DNA from: Pseudomonas avellanae BPIC 631 | GTDB taxonomy: Bacteria > Pseudomonadota > Gammaproteobacteria > Pseudomonadales > Pseudomonadaceae | Assembly (NCBI RefSeq): GCF_000444135.1 | Contig: NZ_ATDK01000056.1 | Location: 1-61,622, forward strand | Length of the DNA: 61,622 nucleotides | Reading direction: 5' to 3' | In this document: in pieces, positions 8,070-16,888 of the stretch | How the letters are laid out: the number at the start of each line of letters is the position of its first letter | Position numbering within the stretch: position 1 is the stretch's first letter | Translations under genes and position numbers: made by a program | Notes under the pieces: model-generated | What the model saw: the letters and a program-made list of their open reading frames with translations, nothing else | Databases searched by the model: none | What the model was told of the DNA's origin: nothing

Positions 8070-8936
8070 ATGAAACGTACGCCCCACTTGCTCGCTATTC
8101 AGTCCCATGTGGTGTTCGGCCACGCCGGCAACAGCGCAGCGGTGTTCCCGATGCAGCGTATCGGAGTCAATGTCTGGCCGCTCAACACGGTGCAGTTCTC
8201 CAACCACACGCAATACAAGCAATGGACAGGCGAGGTCCTGGCCCCGCAGCAAATCCCCGCGCTGATCGACGGCATTGCCGCCATTGGCGAGCTGGGCAAC
8301 TGTGATGCGGTGTTGTCCGGCTACTTGGGCAGCGCGGCGCAGGGGCGGGCGATTCTGAGTGGTGTGGCGCGCATCAAGGCCGCCAATCCCAAGGCGCTGT
8401 ATCTGTGCGACCCGGTGATGGGCCATCCTGAAAAAGGCTGCATCGTGCCGCCGGAAGTCAGCGATTTTCTGCTGGACGAAGCCGCAGCCGTGGCTGACTT
8501 CATGTGCCCCAATCAGCTGGAACTGGACAGCTTCTCGGGCCGCAAGCCCGAATCGCTGCCCGATTGTCTGGCGATGGCACGTGCGCTGTTGGCGCGAGGC
8601 CCCAAGGCCATCGTGGTCAAGCACCTTGATTACCCCGGCAAGGCCGCCGATGGCTTTGAAATGCTGTTGGTGACCGCCGAGGCCAGTTGGCACCTGCGCC
8701 GTCCGCTGCTGGCGTTTCCGCGCCAGCCGGTCGGCGTGGGTGATCTGACGTCCGGGTTGTTTCTGTCGCGAATTCTGCTGGGCGACGATCTGGTCGCCGC
8801 GTTCGAGTTCACCGCAGCGGCAGTCCATGAAGTGCTTCTGGAAACCCAGGCGTGTGGCAGTTACGAGCTGGAACTGGTCCGCGCCCAGGATCGCATCGCG
8901 CATCCACGGGTGAAGTTCGAAGCCGTGCGGTTATAA
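8070..8936 (+). CDS. pdxY: Pyridoxal kinase PdxY
   Basis: Phosphorylates pyridoxal to pyridoxal 5'-phosphate in the vitamin B6 salvage pathway, using ATP. The 288 residues match the family length. The start ATG at 8070 gives [24 protein letters not shown], the substrate-binding N-terminus of PdxY. Other signatures are [13 protein letters not shown], the [12 protein letters not shown] segment and the ribokinase-fold anion hole [10 protein letters not shown], where the Asp is the catalytic base. It appears as a single gene with a hairpin just after it. Confidence 0.94.
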   Translation: MKRTPHLLAIQSHVVFGHAGNSAAVFPMQRIGVNVWPLNTVQFSNHTQYKQWTGEVLAPQQIPALIDGIAAIGELGNCDAVLSGYLGSAAQGRAILSGVARIKAANPKALYLCDPVMGHPEKGCIVPPEVSDFLLDEAAAVADFMCPNQLELDSFSGRKPESLPDCLAMARALLARGPKAIVVKHLDYPGKAADGFEMLLVTAEASWHLRRPLLAFPRQPVGVGDLTSGLFLSRILLGDDLVAAFEFTAAAVHEVLLETQACGSYELELVRAQDRIAHPRVKFEAVRL

Positions 8937-8952
8937 CTTCAGTCGTTCAAGA

Positions 8953-8976
8953 GACTCAGGCGTCCTTGCCTGAGTC
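8953..8976. terminator. Hairpin between convergent genes
   Basis: GACTCAGGC (8953-8961) and GCCTGAGTC (8968-8976) form a perfect 9-bp stem with a 6-base loop. It lies between the convergent ends of pdxY and the thioesterase gene and could end both transcripts. There is no long T run, so termination strength is uncertain. Confidence 0.5.
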
Positions 8977-8982
8977 GGCGCA

Positions 8983-9468
8983 TTACAAGGCTTCTTCCTT
9001 GATGTCCTGATAACGCTTCTCCAGTTCCTGGCGGATCTGGCGGCGTTGTTGCGCCTGAATGAAACGGCGCTTGCCTTCCGGGGTTTCCGGCTCCAGAGGC
9101 GGGACGGCAGCCGGTTTGCGATTGTCGTCCACGGCAACCATGGTGAAGAAACAACTGTTGGAGTGACGTACCGAGCGCTCGCGGATATTTTCAGTGACGA
9201 CTTTGATACCGACTTCCATCGACGTGTTGCCGGTGTAATTGACCGATGCCAGGAAGGTCACCAGCTCGCCGACGTGCACCGGCTCGCGAAAAATCACCTG
9301 ATCCACCGACAGCGTCACCACATAGCGGCCGGCATAGCGGCTTGCGCAGGCGTAGGCCACTTCGTCCAGGTACTTGAGCAAGGTACCGCCGTGCACATTG
9401 CCAGAAAAGTTGGCCATGTCCGGGGTCATCAATACAGTCATCGACAGCTGGGCGTTTCCGGGTTCCAT
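8983..9468 (-). CDS. Acyl-CoA thioesterase (YciA/hotdog family)
   Basis: A 161-residue single hotdog-fold thioesterase hydrolysing acyl-CoA to free acid and CoA. It carries the family's active-site segment NFSGNVHGGTLLKYLDEVAYACASRY, with the catalytic Asp/Glu in the long central helix, and the strand VTLSVDQVIFREPVHVGELV. The C-terminus is a charged helical tail (RRFIQAQQRRQIRQELEKRYQ) beyond the fold. It is convergent with pdxY and divergent from the antiporter gene. Substrate chain length cannot be read from the sequence. Confidence 0.9.
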   Translation of the reverse strand: MEPGNAQLSMTVLMTPDMANFSGNVHGGTLLKYLDEVAYACASRYAGRYVVTLSVDQVIFREPVHVGELVTFLASVNYTGNTSMEVGIKVVTENIRERSVRHSNSCFFTMVAVDDNRKPAAVPPLEPETPEGKRRFIQAQQRRQIRQELEKRYQDIKEEAL

Positions 9469-9633
9469 AGCGTACTCACACGGTCAAGGTGTTCAAAGGA
9501 CGCCTATGCTGGCGCTCAATAGGGCTTGTGACAGTTATCGGGACGCTGGCCAGCAGGCGGCCGTCACGCGTCATAACTATCTGTTTCCATATATTGCACC
9601 GGCTTTATGTCCAAGGGGGCGGTGTTAACCTGC

Positions 9634-9657
9634 AAAAACCCGTGGATCGGGTTTTTT
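9634..9657 (+). terminator. Hairpin with T run before antiporter gene
   Basis: AAAAACCCG (9634-9642) pairs with CGGGTTTTT (9648-9656) around a 5-base loop and runs into a T tract. It is a good Rho-independent terminator shape that would work on either strand. It lies between two divergent genes, about 105 bases before the antiporter ATG, so it probably sits in that gene's 5' leader as an attenuator or ends an unseen short RNA. Confidence 0.6.
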
Positions 9658-9760
9658 CTTACGTTTTAATCGGATTTCGATGACGAACCGGGTGGCTAAC
9701 GCCTTACAGGGTGTAGCGATGTCGGCTGCGGACGTCATCATCAAAAGGAGCTTTGCCGCC

Positions 9761-11524
9761 ATGCATGCCATCAATTTCATTCAAGACCTGGCAGTGATCA
9801 TGCTGGTGGCGGGCGTGGTGACCATTCTTTTTCATCGCCTTCGCCAGCCCGTGGTGCTCGGTTACATCGTTGCCGGCTTCATCATCGGCCCGCACACGCC
9901 ACCGGTCAGCCTGATCCACGACGAGGACACCATCAAGATCCTGGCCGAGCTGGGGGTGATCTTCCTGATGTTCTGCCTGGGGCTGGAGTTCAGCCTGCGC
10001 AAACTGTTCAAGGTCGGGGCCACGGCGTTCATCGCAGCCTTCCTCGAAATTGCCCTGATGATCTGGATTGGTTACGAGATTGGCCAGTTCTTCGGCTGGA
10101 AAACCATGGACTCGCTGTTTCTCGGCGCGATCCTGGCGATCTCCTCGACCACCATCATCGTCAAGGCGCTCAACGACCTGAAGATGAAGAATCAGCATTT
10201 TGCCCAGTTGATCTTCGGCGTGCTGATCGTCGAAGACATTCTCGGCATTGGCATTATCGCGTTGCTGTCCGGCATTGCGGTCAGTGGTTCGGTCAGTTCA
10301 GGCGAGGTGTTCTCCACGGTCGGCAAGCTGTCGCTGTTCATGATTGTGGCGCTGGTCGTCGGCATTCTGCTGGTGCCGCGATTGCTGTCCTACGTCGCCA
10401 GGTTCGAAAGTAACGAGATGCTGCTGATCACCGTTCTGGGCTTGTGCTTCGGCTTCTGCCTGCTAGTGGTCAAGCTGGAATACAGCATGGTGCTGGGCGC
10501 GTTCCTGATTGGTGCGATCATGGCCGAGTCGCGAGAGCTGCTGAAGATCGAACGGTTGATCGAGCCGATCCGGGACATGTTCAGTGCGATCTTCTTTGTC
10601 GCCATCGGCTTGATGATCGATCCGAAAATCCTCCTGGAATATGCCTGGCCGATTGCAGTCATCACCGTCGCGGTGGTGTTGGGCAAGATGATTTCCTGCG
10701 GCCTTGGCGCGTTTATCGCAGGCAATGACGGCCGTACCTCACTGCGTGTGGGCATGGGGCTGTCACAGATTGGCGAGTTTTCCTTCATCATCGCGGCGCT
10801 GGGCATGACCCTGCAGGTCACCAGCGATTTCCTGTACCCGGTGGCCGTCGCTGTATCGGCAATCACCACGTTGCTGACGCCCTACCTTATTCGCGGCGCG
10901 GATCCGTTGTCGCTCAAACTGGCGGCAATAATGCCCCGGCGCGTGGCGCGGGTGTTTGGCATGTACGGTGAATGGCTGCGCAGCATCCAGCCGCAAGGGC
11001 AGGGCGCTGTGCTGGCCGGGATGATCAGGCGAATTCTGCTGCAGGTCGGCGTCAATCTGGCGCTGGTGATGGCGATCTTTTTCAGCGGTGGCTACTTCGC
11101 TGAACGTCTTGGCGGGTATATGGACGAGTGGGTGGCAGATGTCAGCCACCAGAAAGCCTGGATCTGCGGCGCTGCATTGCTGTTGTCGCTGCCGTTTCTG
11201 ATCGCGGCATACCGCAAGCTCAAGGCGCTGTCGATGTTGCTCGCAGAGATGGGCGTCAAGCCCGAGATGGCTGGCCGACATACCGAGCGCGTGCGCAAGG
11301 TCGTGGCAGAGGTGATTCCGTTGTTGTCGCTGGTGGTGATCTTCGTGATGCTGGCGGCGCTGTCGGCCAGTATTCTGCCGGCCAACGAATTGCTGCTGGT
11401 CGTTGCCCTGGTGGCTGCGCTGGTCGCCGCTTTGCTGTGGCGCTGGCTGATCCGCGTGCATACGCGGATGCAGATCGCGCTGCTGGAGACGCTTGGGAAC
11501 AATCAGGAATCATCCGGGCATTGA
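9761..11524 (+). CDS. Cation:proton antiporter (CPA2 family)
   Basis: An inner-membrane monovalent cation/H+ antiporter of the CPA2 (KefB/KefC-related) family, 587 residues, with about twelve membrane segments in the first 400 residues. Typical elements are RQPVVLGYIVAGFIIGPHTP, LAELGVIFLMFCLGLEFSLRKL and FGVLIVEDILGIGII. A second hydrophobic block occupies the C-terminal third. The TrkA-N (RCK) nucleotide-binding domain of Kef/YbaL proteins is absent. ATG at 9761 is preceded by AAGGAG at a 10-base spacing; in-frame ATGs upstream have no such site. The ion, K+ or Na+, is not clear. Confidence 0.85.
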   Translation: MHAINFIQDLAVIMLVAGVVTILFHRLRQPVVLGYIVAGFIIGPHTPPVSLIHDEDTIKILAELGVIFLMFCLGLEFSLRKLFKVGATAFIAAFLEIALMIWIGYEIGQFFGWKTMDSLFLGAILAISSTTIIVKALNDLKMKNQHFAQLIFGVLIVEDILGIGIIALLSGIAVSGSVSSGEVFSTVGKLSLFMIVALVVGILLVPRLLSYVARFESNEMLLITVLGLCFGFCLLVVKLEYSMVLGAFLIGAIMAESRELLKIERLIEPIRDMFSAIFFVAIGLMIDPKILLEYAWPIAVITVAVVLGKMISCGLGAFIAGNDGRTSLRVGMGLSQIGEFSFIIAALGMTLQVTSDFLYPVAVAVSAITTLLTPYLIRGADPLSLKLAAIMPRRVARVFGMYGEWLRSIQPQGQGAVLAGMIRRILLQVGVNLALVMAIFFSGGYFAERLGGYMDEWVADVSHQKAWICGAALLLSLPFLIAAYRKLKALSMLLAEMGVKPEMAGRHTERVRKVVAEVIPLLSLVVIFVMLAALSASILPANELLLVVALVAALVAALLWRWLIRVHTRMQIALLETLGNNQESSGH

Positions 11525-11564
11525 GCCCGGTGATTCTTCACCCGCTGCGCTGCAAGGGGGTGTC

Positions 11565-11972
11565 TCAGCTTTCCTGCCAGACATCCCGAGCCCAGTGCCA
11601 GACCGACTCCCAGCTTTCTTCGGTGACTAGTTCTTCCTCGGCGGACCACAGCAATACAGTGCCGTCTTCCTCGACGCAGTAGTAGTCGTCACCGTCCTGA
11701 CAGATTGGGATCAGCTCGCGTGGCACGCCCAGATCCCAGGCCGTGGCGGCCACGTCAGGCAGGTAAGTGTGCGACTGCGGGTCGGTCACTGTAACCGGCT
11801 CAAGGCTGCCATACACCACGTCGCTGACCATCAGGAGAAACTCCTTGAAGACGAACGGGATGTTGATGAACAGCTGTTCCTCGATCTCGACCAATTGGTC
11901 CTCGTCTGGCAGCTCAAGCGGAACCGGGACCGGTTCATTCGCTTCACGCAATTGTTCGATGACTTCTTCCAC
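11565..11972 (-). CDS. SMI1/KNR4 (SUKH) family protein
   Basis: A 135-residue acidic protein with the SMI1/KNR4 fold. The signatures are an N-terminal helix with LPDEDQLVEIEEQL, then PFVFKEFLLMVSDVVYGSLEPV, and the family's ending GVPRELIPICQDGDDYYCVEEDGTVLLWS. SUKH proteins often act as immunity proteins against toxin domains, but solitary chromosomal copies like this are common and their role is unknown. No toxin gene is next to it. It lies between the antiporter and Tim44-like genes. Confidence 0.85.
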   Translation of the reverse strand: MEEVIEQLREANEPVPVPLELPDEDQLVEIEEQLFINIPFVFKEFLLMVSDVVYGSLEPVTVTDPQSHTYLPDVAATAWDLGVPRELIPICQDGDDYYCVEEDGTVLLWSAEEELVTEESWESVWHWARDVWQES

Positions 11973-12052
11973 GACACGGATCCTCTCACTTGATGGCGCG
12001 GGTTATACAGTAGCGTAAAGCCTTTCTCAAAATAACTATCCGAACGGATAAA

Positions 12053-12079
12053 CAAAAACCCCGGACATGTCCGGGGTTC
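12053..12079 (-). terminator. Rho-independent terminator of Tim44-like gene
   Basis: The palindrome ACCCCGGACATGTCCGGGGT (12058-12077) is followed on the minus strand by a T run (TTTTTG). It lies 26 bases after the stop of the Tim44-like gene, the correct place and direction for its terminator. Confidence 0.8.
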
Positions 12080-12102
12080 TGAACGCGAGAACGGGTTCTG
12101 GT

Positions 12103-12948
12103 TCAACCGTTCTGGCGAATTCCTGCCACCAGCCAGGGCTGGTTATCGCCTTGCGGGCGTTCCATGTTCCAGCTTTCGCTGAACACTTCGCCCTGGTCAA
12201 AGCGCGAGGTTTTGGACACGCCGGAGAAGGTCAGGGTAGCGATGGTCTTGTCGGCACGATCATCCACACCGTCCAGCTGGACATTGAGGTTCTCGATGTA
12301 AGTCGACTGGAAGCCGTCGCCCAGGTCCGCACGTTCCTTTTTCAGAAACTGCAGCATTTGCGGGGTGACGAACTCGGCGATCTTGTCCATCTCGTTGGCG
12401 TCCCAGTGTTGCTGTAGCGACTGGAAGTGACCACGAGCGGCGTCCAGAAAGCGCTCTTCGTTGAACCAGGCCGGTGCGTTGATGACTGGCGCGGCGGAAG
12501 CAGGCGACGAACTGCCGAAAATCGGGTTCTGTGCCGGCTGGCTGGTTTCACGCTGGTACGGCGGCGCACCGGCAGCGGCCATTTTCGGCTGTTGCTGCTG
12601 ACGACGACGCGCAATGAAGCGGAAGATCAGGAAGGCGATAAGGCCCATGATCAGGATGTCGAACAGTTGCAGGCCGTTGAAGCCGTCACCCATGAACATC
12701 GACGCGAGCAGGCCACCGGCAGCGATGCCGGCCAATGGGCCCAGCCAGCGGGAGGCACCGCTTGGCGCAGCAGCAGGGCGGCCAGCCGCGTTAGGCGCAG
12801 CTGCCGGAGTGGCAGGGGCGGTCTGGCGAGCCTGATGCGTAGGCGCCGAGCCCATGCTCTTGCCGCCACCGAAGCGCGCGGCGTTCACATCCAGGCTCAT
12901 GGTGAGCCCGATGCACAGCGCCATCGCGATGCTTAGAAAACGTTGCAT
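12103..12948 (-). CDS. Tim44-like domain membrane protein
   Basis: A 281-residue protein with a signal peptide or first anchor (MQRFLSIAMALCIGLTMSLDVNA), a Gly/Ser-rich RFGGGKSMG segment typical of bacterial Tim44-like proteins, an Ala/Pro-rich linker, one or two membrane segments (AGIAAGGLLASMF, LFDILIMGLIAFLIFRFIARRR) and a C-terminal Tim44-like domain (PAWFNEERFLDAARGHFQSLQQHWD onward). That domain resembles a substrate-binding fold, but its role in bacteria is not settled. Start 12948 is chosen because the export signal begins there. It is upstream of a strong terminator. Confidence 0.85.
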   Translation of the reverse strand: MQRFLSIAMALCIGLTMSLDVNAARFGGGKSMGSAPTHQARQTAPATPAAAPNAAGRPAAAPSGASRWLGPLAGIAAGGLLASMFMGDGFNGLQLFDILIMGLIAFLIFRFIARRRQQQQPKMAAAGAPPYQRETSQPAQNPIFGSSSPASAAPVINAPAWFNEERFLDAARGHFQSLQQHWDANEMDKIAEFVTPQMLQFLKKERADLGDGFQSTYIENLNVQLDGVDDRADKTIATLTFSGVSKTSRFDQGEVFSESWNMERPQGDNQPWLVAGIRQNG

Positions 12949-13087
12949 AAGGGTATTCCCGTTTTGTGATTGCACGCGCGCCATGTTGCACAGCAGATGC
13001 CTGCATGACCAGCGCGTTAGTGTTTCGGACTTTTACACAGACAGCGTAGGACTTTTCAGCACGCTTCGTAAGGCAGTGACTAATTCT

Positions 13088-13383
13088 GTGTAGGAGCGGA
13101 CCGGGCGACGCTTCGCAGTCCATCGCGGACAAGTCCGCTCCACGCCCTCCGGGCAGAAGCCCAATCTGCCCGATGATGTAGCACAACCGTGCGACGCTTC
13201 GCTTGTGTGGGAGCGGACTTGTCCGCGAAGACGGTGTTTCAGTCGATGCATTTTCGGAGATTATAACTACCTTTTCGTGAACAATCGAAGCGTCGCCCGG
13301 TCCGCTCCCACGGCCTCCGGCCAGAATCAAAAGCGGACTTGTGTATAACGCTGAGCGCAGAGCGTGGGAACGATAGTCAGGGG
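13088..13383. repeat. Modular palindromic intergenic repeat cluster 1
   Basis: About 300 bases without a gene, made of repeated words: GACCGGGCGACGCTTCG near 13100 and its inverse CGAAGCGTCGCCCGGTC near 13290, GCGGACTTGTCCGCGAAG near 13214, CCTCCGGCCAGAATCAAAA near 13314, GTATAACGCTGAGCGC at 13343-13358 and AGCGTGGGAACGATAGTCAGG near 13362. The same words recur in clusters at 21550, 35546 and 54006. They look like REP/BIME-type elements of the P. syringae group. Confidence 0.8.
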
Positions 13384-13411
13384 CGTATGGACGATGATTG
13401 ACCGGCCTACC

Positions 13412-15595
13412 CTACAACGCCACCAGCTTCGCATAGCCCATCATCAGCCACTTGCTGCCCTCGGCGAAGTTGACCTGCACGCGTGCCTGGGCACCAGCGC
13501 CTTCGAAATTGAGGATCACGCCTTCGCCGAACACCGCATGCTGCACGCGCTGGCCCATGGCGAACTCGGTTTCCGGAATGCCGGTGCCGTTGAACAGGCT
13601 GCCGCTGTTGAACTTCGGAGTGCCACCGAACGGACGGCTGACGCTGTTGGACAGACGGACCTCCTGAATCAGCGCCGGCGGGATCTCGCGCACGAAACGC
13701 GAAACCTTGTTGTAGGTTTCGCTGCCGTACAGGCGGCGTGTCTCGGCGTAGGTCATCACCAGTTGTTTCATGGCGCGGGTGATGCCGACATAGGCCAGAC
13801 GCCGCTCTTCTTCCAGACGGCCCGGTTCTTCAAGGCTCATCTTGTGCGGAAACAGCCCTTCTTCCATGCCCACCAGGAACACATGCGGGAACTCCAGACC
13901 CTTGGCGCTGTGCAGCGTCATTAACTGAATGCTGTCTTCGTGTTCCTGCGCCTGAGTATCGCCAGCCTCCAGCGAAGCATGGCCGAGGAAGGCGGCCAGC
14001 GGGGTCAGTTCTTCATCGCTCTCGTGGTTCTCGAAAGCACGAGCGGCGCTGACCAGTTCCTCAAGGTTTTCTACCCGGGCCTGGCCTTTCTCGCCTTTTT
14101 CCTGCTCGTGGTAGGTAATCAGCCCGGACTGCTCGATGACTGTCTGGGTCATCAGGTGCAACGGCATTTCCATGACTTTGGCCGACAGGTTCTCGATCAG
14201 CTCGATGAACCCGCCCAGCGCGCCGGCAGCGCGACCGGTGAGGCCCTTGTTGGCGACCAGCAGGCGCATGGCTTCCCACATCGAGACGTCGGCATGCCGC
14301 GCATGCTCACGAATCGCTTCGACGGTCTTCTCGCCGATGCCGCGTGCCGGAACGTTGATCACCCGCTCCAGCGCTGCATCGTTGCCACGGCCTTCCAGCA
14401 GGCGCATATAGGCCATCGCGTTCTTGATCTCGGCGCGCTCGAAAAAACGCTGTCCGCCATAGATGCGGTACGGAATGCGCTCGCGCAGCAGGGCTTCTTC
14501 CAACACCCGTGACTGGGCGTTGGAGCGGTACAGAATGGCAATGTCGCTGCGCGAGATGCCGGTTTTCAGGGCGCTCTCGATGGTCTCGACCACGTAACGC
14601 GCTTCATCGTGTTCGTTGAAGGCGGCATACAGATTGATCAGCTCGCCATCGCCGACATCGGTCCACAACTCCTTGCCCAGCCGCCCGCTGTTGTTGATGA
14701 TCAAGCCATTGGCAGCCTTCAGGATGCTCGCTGTGGAGCGGTAGTTCTGCTCCAGGCGGATCACTTCTGTGTCCGGGAAGTCATCGGAGTACTGATGGAT
14801 GTTTTCGATCTTCGCGCCACGCCAGCCGTAGATGGACTGATCGTCGTCGCCGACCACCATCAGGCTGTCGCCGCCCTGGGCCAGCAGGCGCAGCCATGCG
14901 TATTGCACGGCGTTGGTGTCCTGGAACTCGTCCACCAGCACATGGCGGAAGCGCCGCTGGTAGTGCGCCAGCAGGCCGGGGTTGTCACGCCACAGGTCCA
15001 GCGCGCGCAGCAGCAACTCGGAGAAGTCGATGACACCCGCTCGCTGGCAGGCAGCCTCGTAGGCCTCGTAAACGCTTTTCATGGTGGTCAGGAAAAGATC
15101 GCCGCTGGCCTGAATATGTTTCGGGCGCAGGCCTTCGTCTTTCTGGCCATTGATGAACCATTGAGCCTGACGCGCAGGCCAGCGTTGCTCGTCCAGCCCC
15201 AGCTCGCGCATCACGCGCTTGACCAAGCGTTGCTGGTCATCGCTGTCGAGAATCTGGAAGGTCTGTACCAGACCGGCTTCCTGCCAGTGCGCCCGCAACA
15301 AGCGGTGCGCCAAGCCGTGGAAAGTGCCCACCCACATGCCTGCAGGGCTGATGCCCATGAGCTGCTCGATGCGGTGGCGCATCTCGGCAGCCGCCTTGTT
15401 GGTGAACGTCACCGACAGGACCGAATGCGGGGAGGCTTGCTCGACCTGCATCAGCCAGGCGATGCGATGCACCAGCACTCGGGTTTTGCCGGAGCCAGCA
15501 CCGGCCAGGACCAACTGACGACCCAATGAGGCGGCTACGGCCTGACGTTGGGCATCGTTGAGGGAATTAAGAAGAACAGAGAGATCATCGCGCAT
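13412..15595 (-). CDS. uvrD: DNA helicase II UvrD
   Basis: A superfamily 1A 3'-5' DNA helicase working in nucleotide-excision and mismatch repair. The 727 residues match the family. Motif I is GAGSGKT (near residue 35), motif Ia VTFTNKAAAEMRHR, motif II VDEFQDTN, motif III VGDDDQSIYGWRGA, motif IV EQNYRSTASIL, motif V LMTLHSAKGLEFPHVF and motif VI VGITRAMKQL. The C-terminal tail ends with a UvrD-type tudor-like segment (GQRVQHAVFGEGVILNFEG). It appears single, with a repeat cluster after its stop. Confidence 0.96.
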   Translation of the reverse strand: MRDDLSVLLNSLNDAQRQAVAASLGRQLVLAGAGSGKTRVLVHRIAWLMQVEQASPHSVLSVTFTNKAAAEMRHRIEQLMGISPAGMWVGTFHGLAHRLLRAHWQEAGLVQTFQILDSDDQQRLVKRVMRELGLDEQRWPARQAQWFINGQKDEGLRPKHIQASGDLFLTTMKSVYEAYEAACQRAGVIDFSELLLRALDLWRDNPGLLAHYQRRFRHVLVDEFQDTNAVQYAWLRLLAQGGDSLMVVGDDDQSIYGWRGAKIENIHQYSDDFPDTEVIRLEQNYRSTASILKAANGLIINNSGRLGKELWTDVGDGELINLYAAFNEHDEARYVVETIESALKTGISRSDIAILYRSNAQSRVLEEALLRERIPYRIYGGQRFFERAEIKNAMAYMRLLEGRGNDAALERVINVPARGIGEKTVEAIREHARHADVSMWEAMRLLVANKGLTGRAAGALGGFIELIENLSAKVMEMPLHLMTQTVIEQSGLITYHEQEKGEKGQARVENLEELVSAARAFENHESDEELTPLAAFLGHASLEAGDTQAQEHEDSIQLMTLHSAKGLEFPHVFLVGMEEGLFPHKMSLEEPGRLEEERRLAYVGITRAMKQLVMTYAETRRLYGSETYNKVSRFVREIPPALIQEVRLSNSVSRPFGGTPKFNSGSLFNGTGIPETEFAMGQRVQHAVFGEGVILNFEGAGAQARVQVNFAEGSKWLMMGYAKLVAL

Positions 15596-15854
15596 CAGCG
15601 CATTCTAGGGTGCCACGCGATGACGGGCAAACCATGCTTTGCGTCAGGCATCAAAAATGAGCAGGCTTTGATGACCGGTCGTCGCCTGCAGCATGGCTTC
15701 AATGAGGGCCGTCTATCGTTGCCCGATGAGCCTGCGCGGGTCTGGCCAGAGACTCGACGTAATGTAGGATTATTCCCACATATTTTTGCGAATCGTCCTT
15801 TTCAAGTCCGTGCAAGACGTTCCAGCGTCGTTTAACTGGGCGGTTTGCAGGTCA

Positions 15855-15869
15855 TGTAGTATAACTACA
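15855..15869. promoter_or_regulatory. RpiR-type operator palindrome
   Basis: TGTAGTATAACTACA is a perfect inverted repeat of six bases around ATA. Its TGTA...TACA ends resemble the binding motif of HexR-type RpiR regulators. It lies 45 bases before the RpiR-family gene, so autoregulation is likely. The rest of 15596-15914 (319 bases) shows no gene. Confidence 0.6.
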
Positions 15870-15914
15870 AGAAAGCTACAACCCAGCCCATCTTCCCTTT
15901 GTTGAGTCTGCCAC

Positions 15915-16781
15915 TTGAATCTGCTGCAACACATCGCTCAGTCACGTCACCTGCTGCGCAAATCGGAGCTCAAGGTAGCCGACCATGTGCTGCTTGACCC
16001 TGCGGCTGTGATGCACAGTTCCATGGCCGATCTGGCGCACAGCGTCGGCATCAGCGAGCCGACCATCGTGCGTTTCTGCCGCGCCATTGGTTGCACCGGG
16101 TTTCAGGACCTCAAGCTCAAGCTGGCGCAAAGTCTGGCGGCGGGTGCCAGTTTCGGGCAATTCGCGATTCACGAAGATGATTCGGTCGCTGATTACAGCC
16201 TGAAGATTTTCGACACCACTCTGCACACGCTTATGGAAGTGCGCGAGAACCTCGATCCTCATTCCTTGCAGCAAGCGGTCACGGCCATGGCCGGGGCCAA
16301 TCGGGTCGAGTTTTATGGGTTTGGTGCATCTGGCGCGGTGGCTGCCGATGCGCAACACAAGTTCTTTCGACTGTTGCTGACCGCCGCTGCGTATTCCGAC
16401 CCGCACATGCAGGCCATGTCGGCGGTCACGCTCAAGCCGACCGATGTGGCAGTGTGCATTTCCCAGTCGGGGCGCTCCAAGGACTTGTTGATCACCGCCA
16501 ATCTGGTCCGCGAAAGCGGCGCGACGCTGATAACGCTGTGCCCGAGCCAGACGCCACTGGCCGAGCTGTCTTCAGTCAATCTGGCAATCGACGTGCACGA
16601 AGACACCGAAATCTACACGCCGCTGACCTCGCGCATCGCGCATCTGGTCGTCATCGATGTGCTGGCAATGGGCGTCGCGATGGCGCGCGGTCCGAGCCTG
16701 GTCAACCACCTCAAGAGCGTCAAGCGCAGCCTGCGCGGCTTGCGTCTGTCGCCGAAGTCGATCAAGGCCCACGAAGACTGA
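15915..16781 (+). CDS. MurR/RpiR family transcriptional regulator
   Basis: A 288-residue sugar-responsive regulator. The N-terminal HTH_6 domain (residues 1-75) contains SVGISEPTIVRFCRAIGCTGFQDLKLKLAQSL. The C-terminal SIS domain (about 120-260) contains GFGASGAVAADAQHKFFRL and the phospho-sugar loop ISQSGRSKD. It resembles HexR but differs in its N-terminus (MNLLQHIAQSRHLLRKSELKVAD), so I treat it as a paralogue. It starts at a TTG. It lies upstream of the LysR regulator and pyruvate carboxylase genes and may respond to central-carbon phosphoesters; that is inference. Confidence 0.87.
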   Translation: MNLLQHIAQSRHLLRKSELKVADHVLLDPAAVMHSSMADLAHSVGISEPTIVRFCRAIGCTGFQDLKLKLAQSLAAGASFGQFAIHEDDSVADYSLKIFDTTLHTLMEVRENLDPHSLQQAVTAMAGANRVEFYGFGASGAVAADAQHKFFRLLLTAAAYSDPHMQAMSAVTLKPTDVAVCISQSGRSKDLLITANLVRESGATLITLCPSQTPLAELSSVNLAIDVHEDTEIYTPLTSRIAHLVVIDVLAMGVAMARGPSLVNHLKSVKRSLRGLRLSPKSIKAHED

Positions 16782-16888
16782 TCACCGCTGACAGAGCAGA
16801 ATTCATCGATCTGTCACCTGCGTGCCGCCTGACTGTCACTGTCGCGCTCCATTCTGGTGCTCCCACAAAACGTATTGGGAGACAGGAT

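Noticed and set aside
11565..11972. SUKH protein as immunity for the deaminase-like toxin
   Set aside because: The SUKH class does include toxin immunities, but the two genes are 36 kb apart with housekeeping genes between, so no link can be claimed.
13412..15595. UvrD as Rep helicase
   Set aside because: Length (727), the GAGSGKT start region and the C-terminal GQRVQHAVFGEGVI segment match UvrD, and Rep is shorter.
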